Below are positions 10,048-20,965 of a DNA stretch of 64,000 nt, piece after piece. Source of the stretch: Paraphysomonas bandaiensis (Eukaryota > Chrysophyceae); NCBI GenBank assembly GCA_965644295.1, contig CBFFRP010000113.1, positions 38,785 to 102,784 of the forward strand. Reading direction: 5' to 3'. A model generated the notes under the pieces. The model made no database searches, was not told the DNA's origin, and saw nothing but the letters and a program-made list of their open reading frames with translations. The translations under genes were made by a program, and so were the position numbers. Numbering within the stretch: the stretch's first letter is position 1; each line of letters begins with the position of its first letter.

Positions 10048-10525
10048 TCACTCTTGCTTAGTTTCCGCGGGATCAGTCTTCTTCGCAACTCTATAAAACA
10101 TAGGAATCAGTTACATTATGAAGGATATAAAATGCATACCTAATAAGAGTAAAACCCATATTGGTCGTGCGGTGCCCAAGCAAATGCTTTTTAAATGCAT
10201 TTTCGATTTGCTGACGGGCACCAGGTGACATCTTTGCACCCATTAAATATAAGACCTCGACTGTTTCGTTGGTGTTTAGCCACTCTGCTAGTAGAGCCGC
10301 ACCCTCATCCTTCAAATCATTGAAGCGGAGACTAAGGGTTGTAATAGAGGGTCCAATGTTGTCAAGAATGTAAGCCAAAATATCCAGGTTTCCTGGAGGA
10401 AGGCATGCGTCTAAATTTAAAACAGAAGGTTGTTTATTCTCAAGAATCTCAACTACATCCCTCAATCTTCCAGTCGGCAGAACAGGTCTAACGGATGATG
10501 ATACTGATTCGTCAAAGTCTTCCAT
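10048..10525 (-). CDS. Small leucine-rich-repeat protein, 2 exons
   Basis: Exon 1 is 10525-10140 and exon 2 is 10090-10048, with a 49-bp GT-AG intron; the phases join to 142 residues. Residues about 35-110 hold ribonuclease-inhibitor-type LRRs: LDILAYILDNIGPSITTLSL, then LKDEGAALLAEWLNTNETVE and LYLMGAKMSPGARQQIENA. The C-terminus after splicing is short, basic and acidic. Such small RI-type LRR proteins are common protein-binding modules, several of them in axonemes, but nothing here fixes a partner. The gene lies between the two copies of the 1-kb duplication. Confidence 0.75.
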
Positions 10526-10731
10526 TTTAGTTGATTATTAAGGATTATGGAATCTTACGAAAGTCAACTGGAATAAATGTTGTTACTTGTTCATCCTCCC
10601 ATCAATCTAATGAAAACGGAGTACTATCGCTGAGAGTACTCCCACTTGTCTAAAATCAGTGAACTCTATGTACCATAAAACCCGGTATTTTGGGGGCTGT
10701 TTGACAACTAAGAGGCAGGTGAAACTGCTCA

Positions 10732-11735
10732 TACAATAAATGCAAATTACTATTTTTAGCATGAAAATCCCAGCTTTCACATGAGGGCTACAAAAAATAT
10801 CAGATTTCTATAGTACTGTACACCAACAGAGTATGTACTCATGGAAAATACGGTATTCATGTACATACATACTGCATACTGCTGTATGGTACAGCTCTGC
10901 AATTAGAATTTCTAGGATGTAATTTATATGCGGACTTTTCTTGTATGGGAAAGTTGGCCCTCTTTTTTCAGGCCCGTGGTGCGAAATTCTTGCATCTGCT
11001 TCAATTAAAGCCGTACTTTTACGCCCTTTCCACCCACAGCTGTCCGCAGGACATATCCTCCAAACGATTTTTTTTCATAAAGTTCAAGAGTAACTTGAAA
11101 TCAATGCCATGAAGCCGGTGGAAATGCCATGATGCACTAAAGCAAGCTTAGGAGAGCATATTGTCCGACTTGGAACTTAAACGAGCTGAGAATTGCTTCT
11201 GCAGTGCAGTGCAGTGCTGAATGAAACGATCTTTGTCATTCCATAACTTGAGTGACCTCCATATCGATAAGGCCCTATGTGTTCACCAAGATGTGAGAAA
11301 ATCGAAGTCATGTAACTTTGTTGCGAATGGGTATCGACCGATATTTGAGTTTGAAGCACTTGATGAATTGCTAGATCTCTGCGGTAATACAGAAGATGAA
11401 ACTGACCCATTAGCAAGTGCGATGGCGACATCTTCCATCTCGGAATCCCAGGAAACATCTCCTACGACTCCACGTGTAAATTATTACAGCATTAAACAGT
11501 TGTTGAATAACCAATTACCAGAATCATCAACCTCAAAGTCACGGATAGAAACGAATATGTAGCTTAGCCCATGCACGTGTTGTTGTCGACGATTTCTTGT
11601 GTTATATACGTGAATAAACTGTTTATATGTACAGTAGAATAATAAGTTACTTTATGACTTTAGATATAATAGTAGTGTAGCTCTCCATTAATACTACTGA
11701 TGGAGTTTTTAAACCGGCCCTACAATACCACTGCA
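10732..11735. repeat. Direct segmental duplication, copy 2
   Basis: This is the second copy of the 1-kb repeat described at 8319-9325. Differences are scattered single substitutions and small indels, with more divergence at the left edge. Confidence 0.85.
11221..11562 (+). CDS. Hypothetical 113-aa protein, copy B
   Basis: This is the duplicate of the 8807-9148 frame, also intact, with the same length, start and stop. Two residues differ (SESQET here, SEPQKT in copy A), both caused by non-synonymous changes. Function unknown. Confidence 0.4.
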   Translation: MKRSLSFHNLSDLHIDKALCVHQDVRKSKSCNFVANGYRPIFEFEALDELLDLCGNTEDETDPLASAMATSSISESQETSPTTPRVNYYSIKQLLNNQLPESSTSKSRIETNM

Positions 11736-11740
11736 ATATA

Positions 11741-12103
11741 TTGTACAATATATACGTAAGTAATCAGTTAAGGTAGATGAATTATGTACAGTTGAGTAAC
11801 TAAAACCCATACATTTAAAGTCTGTTCCTTTAGGGATATTTGTCGTAGTGTATTGTCGCCATTGTCAATTGAGCTCTTGAGCAATAGTATTGAAATACTC
11901 ACCATTTCTCTCTATCCTAAGTAGAGAGGCAAGTTAGAATCAGTTCTACAACAGCATATGACACTTCAATTATGCGAATTTTGTAGTAAAGAAACTTACT
12001 AAAATAATTCACGTTAGGTCAATTATTATTTCATTATTAGTTCACAAAGCATAAGAACATACAACTTATACTGCTAACAGTGTAACACGTTATACATATA
12101 AAA
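11741..12103. other. Intergenic, no gene seen
   Basis: AT-rich sequence between the second duplication copy and the 3' end of the SHIPPO-like gene. It has no frame or repeat I can support beyond a short TATTGTACAATATA palindrome at its left edge. Confidence 0.5.
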
Positions 12104-13224
12104 CTAAGCAGTCTTTTTAATGGAGCCTTCAATAGTCTTGTCACGAACTCGTTTCAACTGAGTTATGGGATTTTGATTGGTCATCACCTGCTCTCTTCTA
12201 TTTTTCATGCTAAGATTCTCCTCTTTGGGTGGCAATGTGACTGACATAGAGGGGATAGCAGCAGGAGCAGTGGAATGGTTTAGGTACGCCTCGTTCCCGT
12301 GGTAGTAGTTGCCAGCAGACTTGAGAGAAAACTGCTCCCAGTAGATACCTCCATATATATCTCTCCCGGAGAAGTCCAACCGTGGTGAGCTGTGGCGCGG
12401 TGCCACAGTCTCTACTTTTGGAAAGTAAATTGGTCCTGGGCTGCGGGGACGTTCTGTAAACAAGAAATTATAGAAGTTACTTTAATTTCAATAAGCTCCA
12501 ACCTTCAGGAATACGCTTGTCCTTCGGAAACGAGAAACAGCGCACGTTGGGGTTAGCGTGTCGCACATACTTCGGGCCGGGAATTTCAAACCCACGACTT
12601 TTCCGCCCATTGCTACGTCCACTAACAAGACTAACAGTATCCGCACTTGGCCACATGCTGGGGTCATACTTGTCACCAACACTAAAACTTGCCCCCTTAT
12701 GTTTCTTTTCCTTCGCTTTAGTCATGCGTTTAGAAAACTTTGAAATATCTTTTTCGACAATTTGTGGATCAATTTTTCCTAGGACAGGACGTTTCGCATT
12801 TCCCTGTAATAGAATTAATTCAATTCAAACAACTCTTAAAACTTACCTTTGCTAATGTCCATCCTTGGCGACAAAGCTTCACTAATTCATAGGGGTCAGC
12901 TTTTGGAGGGAGGTCTTCAAGTTTATGATGATTAATGGGAGAACCAATTTTCATAGCGATATCACTGTTACTCTTCGGTAGGGGCTTCGTTTTCTTTGGT
13001 TTATTATGTATAGGTTTTTTTACCAAGTAAGCTGAGCGAGGAAGTTTCGGTCTCTGCAGCGAGAGGTCTTTGGAAGCCTCATCAAAAGTTGATCGTGATT
13101 CCGTATGGAAGGAATACATACTGTCCCCAAATACAGATTCCATAGCACCGTTGCTTCTCACATCGAGGCACTGGACATCCTCAAGTGGGTCATCAGGGAA
13201 ATGAACAGAGTGATCCATTAGCAA
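12104..13224 (-). CDS. SHIPPO/STPGR-like flagellar protein candidate, 3 exons
   Basis: Exons are 13224-12847, 12803-12503 and 12453-12104; introns are 43 and 49 bp, and the phases join to 342 residues. The protein is basic and mostly disordered. Two Pro-Gly-Pro motifs, IPGPKYVRH in exon 2 and SPGPIYFPK at the exon 2-3 junction, resemble the PGPxxY repeats of SHIPPO/ODF3/CIMAP microtubule inner proteins. The flanking FSFPKDKR and RSNGRKSRGFEIPGP patterns also suit that family. The gene lies among delta-tubulin and SPAG16, which makes a flagellar role attractive but unproven. Family assignment rests on short motifs only. Confidence 0.6.
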
Positions 13225-13725
13225 GACTTATATTTTAGTTATAGCTAAGATGCTGACTTTTTAGTATAGTGGATAATGAGTGTGATTTATCTGATTGAGC
13301 TCATAGCTTATGTCAATTCTATAGGAGATAGTCAATATACTGTTTTCATTGATTTCACTGCTCCACTTAAGTAGCAGCAACCACGATACGATAAAACTGT
13401 GCCTGCAACACTCCCTTTAGTATATATACTTCTATGCTGGGAGCTCATTGTGCTGTATCATGGACACTGTATTTCCGTTTTCTTTTTAGTGTCGTACCTA
13501 TGAACGAGCATACTACGAAGTACACGAGTACATATACGGTATACTGGTATACAGCTGTGCAATACACTGGCGTAGTTCATTCGTAGTACGAGTTTACATA
13601 ATTGCCATCATGAGCACCAGTCCGTCTGCATCCCAAATAGCTCCTCTGGGACATCTAAAGACGAGGGGGTACATACATATACCAGATAGGGCAGTACTAA
13701 TATTCTAACAAATACTTCACGCAGG
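13225..13725. other. Intergenic between divergent genes
   Basis: This 500-bp space separates the minus-strand SHIPPO-like gene from the plus-strand MaoC gene and probably holds both promoters. I see no distinct element. Confidence 0.5.
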
Positions 13726-14300
13726 ATGTATTTGAAGGGCAAATGGGGTTCTTTGTCAGTGTTTATTCGTAGAAACCGCTTGTGGGGTACTCGTAAGTGC
13801 TGTAGCGCTGCACAGTTCGACATCAACGAAACACTTACATCTGATCTTAAGATCGGAGCATACGCAGAAGTTAAGCATTGTTTCAACCAATCATCGGTGA
13901 AAACGTTTTCTGACATTAGTGGGGATAATAACCCACTTCATATTGACGATGAGGTAGCGAAAGCCTCTCAGTTCGGCGGGACTATTGTCCACGGAATTCT
14001 TGTATCGAGTCTTTTCTCCACTCTATTTGGTCGGACAATTCCTGGATCGATATATATTAACCAAAGCATGACGTTCCGTAAACCTGTCAAAGTTGGGGGT
14101 AAGATTTAGCATCTAAATTTTTATAGTTCATTAGTGTGCTGGTTGTAGCCCCAGTAATTGCAAGGATTGAGGTCAATCGAGTATCAAGTAAGCGCCCTGG
14201 TGTATTTATAACATGCAGAACGACGTGTAGGCTTGCAGATGACGGTATGCTAGCTGTGGATGGAGAGGCTACTGTACTTATCCCCCACTCCAGTACGTAG
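13726..14300 (+). CDS. MaoC-like (R)-specific enoyl-ACP/CoA hydratase, 2 exons
   Basis: Exons are 13726-14098 and 14149-14300, with a 50-bp GT-AG intron; the phases join to 174 residues. Residues 1-30 are basic, Ser/Arg-rich and lack acidic residues, as in mitochondrial presequences. The hot-dog fold follows, with the MaoC/hydratase-2 signature DISGDNNPLHIDDEVA (catalytic Asp and His in D-x(4)-H) and GGTIVHGILVSSL. Proteins of this size and motif are mitochondrial 3-hydroxyacyl-thioester dehydratases (HTD2 type) that dehydrate hydroxyacyl-ACP in mitochondrial fatty acid synthesis, the route to lipoic acid. A lipoate ligase gene lies 8 kb downstream. Mitochondrial location is an inference from the N-terminus. 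Confidence 0.82.
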
Positions 14301-14566
14301 ATTGCACTCACCTCATTGTTGGATGTATGTATGTCATGTCAACAGGAAGTTGTTGACCTAAATATTTAGATCACAGTAGATGTTTCTGAAAAGCAGACGC
14401 TGTGGTATCTGTATAAGTTGGGAATTCATAAATGCGTAGAGGCGATTTTTCTAGCCTACAATATTCTCGTAAATAGAGAAACTAGATAGAAATGTATTAA
14501 CTAACCCTAATCAACAGAGTTCTTTCTTGAAAAGCTAACTCTCACAACCTCCAAGCTACTTTATAT

Positions 14567-15606
14567 CAGGTCCTGGTAACAGTTAATGGTAATGGCCATT
14601 AATGGTAATGCAATTATAATTGCCCGGACATTTGTCATTAATGCCATTATAATTGCCGGGAACCACTGCACTACCATTAATGGACCATTATGACATTATG
14701 ACATCCCATTAATGACCTGTACTGCTATAAATAGAACTGGGTGTTATACATATAATGTTATCTCCTCTATACTCCGAAGAAACTCTAAACAATATTAAAC
14801 AACAATATTCACGCAACTCTACAGGTACTTTGTGTCAACCTTGTTCACTATCTTCTCAATGCTCTGTAGATTTAGAGAATAGTTTCCTGAGCGATATATA
14901 TATAGATAATATGCATATTTACCTAGAAAACTTTCATAAAAACACTATTTTCCCCCAAAGTTGAAAGAAGCTGCAGTACACAATTATACCATCCAGTATA
15001 TCAAGCGAATATGATGGCCAAAAAAAATGATGGCAGTTTAATTTACAGCCTGAGTCATCTTCCGAGCGGATTCAGAGAATCCTCTCAGTGCTCTGTATCA
15101 GAGTGAATTTGCTTGCGCAGCGTGTTCTGGACAGCGCCGAGGTCACCAAGAGAACTCGGGTGGTACCTATATGACTCCAACTACAGCTGCTTGTATCATA
15201 TTGAAGCACAAAATCTAATGTTGTTGAGAAGCTCTTTAGTAGTGCAAAGTTGATAATCCCACTTGAACGTAGAAACATGAATCCATATCGTCTAGAATCG
15301 TTGCTATTCCTACGAGTCAATTACATGTTGTGGGATGCTGATACCCTCCACGAAGCCCTGCAAGAAGATCCTGATGTGCCAATTCGTAGTTTTCTAATTA
15401 ATTAGAAATTAGTAATTAAGGGAGCACTATACTATCTATTATGAGCGGTATTATCTACTTTAAGTTAGTAGGTATTAATGGCCATTTATGGCCATTAACG
15501 GCCAATATAATTGCCGGGACATTTTTCATTAATGCCATTATAATTGCCGGGAACTGGACTACCATTAATGGGCCATTATTAACGGTTACCACAGGCTAAT
15601 TGCCAC
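14567..15606. mobile_element. Decayed hAT-type element
   Basis: The left end reads CAGGTCCTGGTAACAGTTAATGG; the right end near 15573-15596 carries the inverse AACGGTTACCACAGG. TTATATCA occurs at 14561-14568 and again at 15607-15614, a candidate 8-bp target duplication. Both ends carry nested TAATGGCCATTAATGG palindromes and a shared ATTATAATTGCCGGGAAC block. A hAT transposase C-terminal remnant lies inside. End matching is imperfect, so exact borders are uncertain. Confidence 0.6.
15208..15405 (+). pseudogene. hAT transposase C-terminal (dimerisation) remnant
   Basis: An open stretch ending in TAG at 15403-15405 encodes VEKLFSSAKLIIPLERRNM and then LESLLFLRVNYMLW. This matches the hATC dimerisation domain signature (E-x-x-FS-x(4)-R...L...L-FL). 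The frame is closed a short way upstream by a stop, and no BED finger or DDE core is visible, so this is a fragment of a dead transposase. Confidence 0.75.
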
Positions 15607-15614
15607 TTATATCA

Positions 15615-16143
15615 GAGTCTAATAGCCACATGAGTGGTTTACTGTTTATTGAGCCATTATGGTATAAAGAGAAGGTAATAGTATAAGGTGAGAGGTAAAT
15701 GCTATTTAGATAAGAGTATTACGAGTGGTTATGGGACTAGAATGATGTAATGGATATTCGTGGGTTAAGTATGAGGAAATAGGTGAACAGATATGGGTTA
15801 GATATTGCAAGTTTTCACGAATAATAAGTTACTGTTAAGATTTAGTTCTATTTCCTATCTCCTATTACCCGTACACTGAAACTGGATGATAAGAGATAAG
15901 ACTATCAATGCCTCGAATAGTGATGCTGAAACACCCGCAGTCGACTTGAGACTTTCAATAGAATTACATAGGGAAGGTGGACATCAGATCGACTTAATGA
16001 CGTTAGTACATTGTTAGTACACCAATTTCAAGTCATTGTATTACTGCACGCATTTTCTGGTGGTTGGTGATACAATCTAGAAACACTCATTGACCAGACT
16101 GCCACTCATTTTTGTTAGTTGTAATTAAATGATGAAATATATT
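15615..16143. other. Intergenic, no gene seen
   Basis: AT-rich sequence between two hAT-related repeats. I could not support any frame or RNA gene. Confidence 0.5.
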
Positions 16144-16275
16144 AGGGCCTTGTAATCGTTAATGTTTTGTAATGGCCATTATAATTGCCGTATCAATTAT
16201 CAATTTTCATTGATGCCATTATAATAGTCGGAAACTGGACAACCATTAATGGGCCATTAAAGGTTAGCAGGCCCT
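16144..16275. mobile_element. Short hAT-related MITE
   Basis: This 132-bp element begins AGGGCCTTGTAATCGTTAATG and ends with the imperfect inverse CATTAAAGGTTAGCAGGCCCT. It shares internal CATTATAATWG and ACCATTAATGGGCCATTA blocks with both ends of the 14567-15606 element, so it is probably a minimal derivative. I do not see a convincing target duplication. Confidence 0.65.
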
Positions 16276-16793
16276 GTAATCTACTACAGGTTTCTATTAA
16301 TTTTATTGTCTCCTGGTTTTATAATAGAATAGGATTTTCAAAAAAGAAGAGGGTATCAACTTTGCAATCATCAGCATCAATTTTGAAGTAAAACAACTTC
16401 GATGTTAACTAATGTGCCCACACTAGTGACGCCTTGACAGCATAGAATTGATGGTACTAAAAATGCTTCTATTAATTGACTACGTTGTGATCAATTATTA
16501 TTTGCTGTGGCAATTACAATTACATGTGTGCTTAGTATTCTCACATACAAAACTAGAACAGAATGAGGTCACATATGCTCGTCTGCTGTTTCTACCATCA
16601 CACATAGCTGAATGAACATAAGAGTGATGTTTTAAAGTCTAAAACAGTATATTATTGACTACATTTTCAAATTAACTAATAATAAAACAGCTTCACATAG
16701 CTTCATAGATATCACACTTGTAACTAGGCAGCAAAAATCCCTCTTGAATTCCCCTAGATCCTGTAATCGCATACCTCTTGAATAATGTGTAGC
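16276..16793. other. Intergenic, no gene seen
   Basis: AT-rich sequence downstream of the short-chain dehydrogenase gene. No supported features. Confidence 0.5.
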
Positions 16794-18199
16794 CTATAAA
16801 CCTGTCAGCTTCGAGCTTACATCCCATAGCTTCGAGGCTGCATCGGGGTCGCTAGCGTGTTTCGATACAGGATAGGACTTGCAGTGGACAAGGTAACGCC
16901 CACTGACACCCTCAAGAGCAGGTGATGTGGCTGCAAATACACTAGTGTAAGCACCTTGGCTGGGCAACTTTTGTACAAGAAGCATTAGTGGAGTGAGTAA
17001 GGCATGGGCTTGGCGCACGAAGAAATTCAACGAGCGTGTAACTTCCGTAAGTACAATACCAGGGTGTACCGCGTTCACAGTTACATTGGATCCGGACGAT
17101 CGCAGTCTTCTATCCAGTTCCAGTGAAAACAAGACATTAGCGAGTTTGGACCGGCTGTAAGTACCGAAGAGGGAGTAGTTCCGCTCAGACATGATGTCAT
17201 CAAAGTCAATTCCCGTCTTGACTGCACGGTGCATTGAGGAGGCAACATTGACAACTCTTCCCCTGTATATTCGGCAGATATCAGTGCAATGATAGATAAA
17301 GTAAAAAGGTAACCAACTTGGTAGCCTCTAAATCCGGAAGGAGAAGGTTTGTCAGTAGAAAATGGCCAAGGTGATTGGAAGTAAAAACCATCTCTAGGCC
17401 ATCCTACAATTCCGTCAAGGAAATGACAAGACAGAACACGAAACAGACCTTTGTAGTAGTGCGTGTGGGCATCATTACACCAGCATTATTTATCAGGCAG
17501 TGAAGAGGTAGACCAAGAGCTTTAAATTCCTACACGAAATTAAGATATAAAGCCAACAATCTCTTTGGCCCTGCACCTTAACAAAGTCTCTCACAGACTT
17601 GAATGAGCAGAGATCAAGTGGCAGAAAAATTACTTTAGTCTCTGAACACCCTGCTGAGCTAACGATATTTGCACGAGCATTTAATGCTTTGTCCTTGGAC
17701 CTGCACTGCATGTGAAAAAACGGTCATGTTCAAACAATTAGCGATATCACCTACAACCAAGTATGACTGTCCCACCCATACGGGCGATTTCTCTAGCTGT
17801 CTCTAATCCCAAGCCCGCACTAGAGCCAGTCACAATAAACACTTTTCCCGAGAGATCGACCTCTTTAAATTTTACGCCACTAACGGCACGTTTATAGTTT
17901 CGAATTATCATAGCAACCGATATTGCGATAATGCTGCAAGATAGAGCCTTGAAGGAGACATTAATAGTGATACAAGAAGCGTATTCACCAGATACCTTAC
18001 AAAAACTACCTTCATCGCATTCTCTTTGAGTTATCAATGCAACAGCAAGAATGGAACCATTGAGTGCAATATCCTGCAAAGTGTCTGTCCACGACAGGTC
18101 CTCATATGTGTGATGTCGAACAGTGTTCAACACTAATGAGTACAAGAAACAGAGACTGCTCCCACCGACTGCAACATCAAGAAGAGAACTAATGGTCAT
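16794..18199 (-). CDS. Membrane-anchored short-chain dehydrogenase/reductase, 5 exons
   Basis: Exons are 18199-17751, 17700-17577, 17529-17449, 17403-17318 and 17262-16794, separated by GT-AG introns of about 45-55 bp; the phases join to 402 residues. The first 110 residues hold several hydrophobic segments and act as a membrane anchor. A classical SDR domain follows: cofactor motif TGSSAGLGLE, then LINNAGVM (NNAG), NHLGHFLLTNLLL, NVASS with the catalytic Ser, and YSRSK with the catalytic Tyr and Lys. The arrangement matches retinol dehydrogenase/WWOX-like SDRs that use NADP(H) on lipid-like substrates; the substrate cannot be told. Start is the ATG at 18199. Confidence 0.88.
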
Positions 18200-18628
18200 G
18201 CTTAACTATCTTCGGAGATTTCAACGCCTGATAGTTCCTAAGTGTTGCAAGTGGTGGAGATGCAATGCATGCCAGTACAGCAGTATGACAGTGTGTGCAC
18301 GATATATACTACCCACTACATGCACTGCTGTACATATCACGGGTTGTTAAAAGGTATAATATACGGATAGCGGTACGTATACGGATGGTACAGAGGAGAT
18401 ATGTGAAACCGATATATATAGAGATGTATGTATGTATGTTTGTGTATATGGGCGTATATGTATGTATGTATGTGTAGGTGTGTGTATGCAATGGTTTATA
18501 TATGTATGTATGTGTGTATGTATGAGGGCTATAGAGCAAATCATATACACAAACCAGTCTGTTCATATACATGACTGATACTTGTCTAGTGCTTGTTATT
18601 GTCGATTGAGTAATCTATCTCGAGGACA
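18200..18628. other. Divergent intergenic with ATGT microsatellite
   Basis: Promoter space between the minus-strand SDR gene and SPAG16. An imperfect (ATGT)n tract occupies about 18421-18528. No TATA-like or other site can be assigned. Confidence 0.6.
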
Positions 18629-20347
18629 ATGGCTGATGTGATTCGACCAGAGGACGGTGTTCAGATCCTAGAGCGTGCTGAGATAAGCGATGATGAGGAC
18701 GACTTTGAATATGAGATGGTCGCAGAGGAGCCTGAGGATGATGACGACGATGATGATCTTGCGGACGCATTGGCTTCTATTAACATGAAGCGATCGAGTG
18801 CAGCAACTGAGAAATCACTCGAGTCGACGACGTCAGTGACTCAAGTGCGTCCTTCTGTTGTGGATGACTTTGTAAGGAACTTCCTCATTAAAGCTGGAAT
18901 GAAGCGAACACTGGATAGTTTTAATGCTGAGTGGTATGAAATGCAGTCTAAAGGAAGGCTACCAGCGGAAATATCGTCAGCCGTTCCAGATATATATTTG
19001 AGAAATGATGAACTGGATCAACAGGCACGTGTCTTGCGTGAACAAGTGGATAAAATGCGACAAGTAGCAGGGCGGGCTCAAGCCACTTGGGACAAGTTTA
19101 GGAAGGAGAGAGATTTTCATCGAATGCACCATAAACGTGTTGTTCAGGAGAAGAACAAACTGATTAAAGATTTGAAGAGAGTTCGTAACCACTTGAGGTC
19201 TTATGAGCCCATGATCGATGAACTCAAAGGCAAGCACCAGGCAGCCCTGAAGGAGAAAATGCTTATCAAATTGGAACGTGATCGCATGAAGGCTAAGGTA
19301 AAAGTTTTGGAGGAACAAGTTGCTAATTTGACACGACCGGAAGAGGAGAAGTCACCCACCCCGAAGGTGCGGAGTGCTACTCGAACTGTTCGCAAGGAGG
19401 CTGTGTTTCCTTCCGACTCAATAGTCAACCCATTCTCTACAGTTGAGTTCGATCCCTGCACTGCAGACAAGTTCAAAACACGCAAGACCTATAAGGGACA
19501 CCTGAACTCCATAGCAGCAGTCGCTTTTCACCCGAAGAAACCTATTTTTGCTACGGCCAGTGATGACGAAACCTGGCGGTTGTGGACTGTTCCGGACAGT
19601 GATCTGGTCATGTCTGGAGAGGGACATACAAGTTGGGTTTCAGGCCTGCATTTTCACCCGCACGGATCTCACTTAGTGACTTCCTCTGGAGATAGTACTG
19701 TCAAAATATGGGAGTTCGCTCAAGCGCGCTGCACACACACATTCACTGAGCACACACAGGCAGTGTGGGGGTGTGAATTCCACCATGGCGGTGATTTTGT
19801 TGCGAGCTGCTCTATGGATCACACTGTTCGTATATGGGATGTTATATCTGGTCGCTGTAGGCAGAGCCTTAGAGGGCATGTGGACAGCGTGAATGCTGTG
19901 AAGTGGCAGCCCTTCTCCAATAATGCGTGTACAGCATCAGGTGACAAGACAGTATCAGTGTGGGACGCACGTACCGGCCTCTGTGTACAAACTCTCTACG
20001 GCCACTCAAACTCCTGTAACGATCTTGCTGTATCCCATCGCGGAGATACAATTGCTTCCTGTGATGCCGATGGCGTGGTAAAAGTCTGGGACATTCGCAT
20101 GGTATCAGAACTGGGCTCAGTTGAAACTGGTACCCACCCTGTGAATAAGCTCACACTTGATCGCAGTGGAGCGAGGGCTGTGTGTGGGTCTGACGACGGC
20201 TCTGTCAAGGTACTGGATTTGCAGAACTTCCGCGTGTTGAATCAGCTTACAGGACATGATGATGCTGTTCAGTGTGTTGGCCTTTCTCCGAATGATGCCT
20301 TCATGGTCAGCGGCTCGTCCGATGCCACTTTCAGAATATGGGGATAG
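18629..20347 (+). CDS. SPAG16: SPAG16/PF20 axonemal central-pair protein
   Basis: This is a single intronless frame of 572 residues. The N-terminus is acidic (runs of Asp/Glu at about 20-50). A LisH-like segment, VDDFVRNFLIKAGMKRTLDS, spans roughly 78-97. A coiled coil runs from about 125 to 235 with the family pattern around WDKFRKERDFHRMHHKRV. Seven WD40 repeats follow from about 288 to the end, with GH...WD or GH...IWG units closing at the C-terminus. This order (LisH-like, coiled coil, seven WD40) and the conserved coiled-coil residues identify PF20/SPAG16, a central-pair bridge protein required for flagellar motility. Lack of introns is unusual beside its intron-rich neighbours and could reflect retroposition. 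Confidence 0.92.
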   Translation: MADVIRPEDGVQILERAEISDDEDDFEYEMVAEEPEDDDDDDDLADALASINMKRSSAATEKSLESTTSVTQVRPSVVDDFVRNFLIKAGMKRTLDSFNAEWYEMQSKGRLPAEISSAVPDIYLRNDELDQQARVLREQVDKMRQVAGRAQATWDKFRKERDFHRMHHKRVVQEKNKLIKDLKRVRNHLRSYEPMIDELKGKHQAALKEKMLIKLERDRMKAKVKVLEEQVANLTRPEEEKSPTPKVRSATRTVRKEAVFPSDSIVNPFSTVEFDPCTADKFKTRKTYKGHLNSIAAVAFHPKKPIFATASDDETWRLWTVPDSDLVMSGEGHTSWVSGLHFHPHGSHLVTSSGDSTVKIWEFAQARCTHTFTEHTQAVWGCEFHHGGDFVASCSMDHTVRIWDVISGRCRQSLRGHVDSVNAVKWQPFSNNACTASGDKTVSVWDARTGLCVQTLYGHSNSCNDLAVSHRGDTIASCDADGVVKVWDIRMVSELGSVETGTHPVNKLTLDRSGARAVCGSDDGSVKVLDLQNFRVLNQLTGHDDAVQCVGLSPNDAFMVSGSSDATFRIWG

Positions 20348-20965
20348 CTGTAGAGTTTCAAGAATATGGGGAGTCGGTGATTCAAGAACCTGTGTAACAA
20401 CTCTAAAGTTGCGACTGGAGTGTATTAATTGAGTCTAAGATATAGTGTATATGTGGGATGATATTTAATGTTATATAAGCTGTATTACCTGTTACTGTTT
20501 GAGTTGTTGAAGTGAATTCAGTAGCATGCCACCGTAAGCTATCAATATGCCATAAGAGCACTCTATCGTAGAAACATTTAGTGATTTGATCGCAGTAAGG
20601 AAATTCATACTTAGTTAAATGAGGTACAACAAAGTAGGATAGAGCCAGTAGGGTATTCGCCTCAAAATCTCAATCACAGCTTAGCTAGAGGTTAATGAGT
20701 GATAATCAGGTAGCGACCCTCACCGAGAGGAGACAACGACACCCGCGTGATTCAATATTGCTTCTATGACAATCTTTACAGTGTTCAAGCGTGCGTGTTA
20801 GAATTGTCTCTGAAGTTAACTTTGTTCTACACGTAAATCTTAATCTTGTTTTGTTGAACACAATGCACATTCAAGTAAGAAATTATAATTAGTAATCTAA
20901 ACACTTCACTACATATTTATGTAACATCTGGTTAACATCTGTTCACGGCAACATCTGTTTATTGC
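20348..20965. other. Intergenic, no gene seen
   Basis: 3' flank of SPAG16 up to the MITE at 20966. I see no supported feature. Confidence 0.5.
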
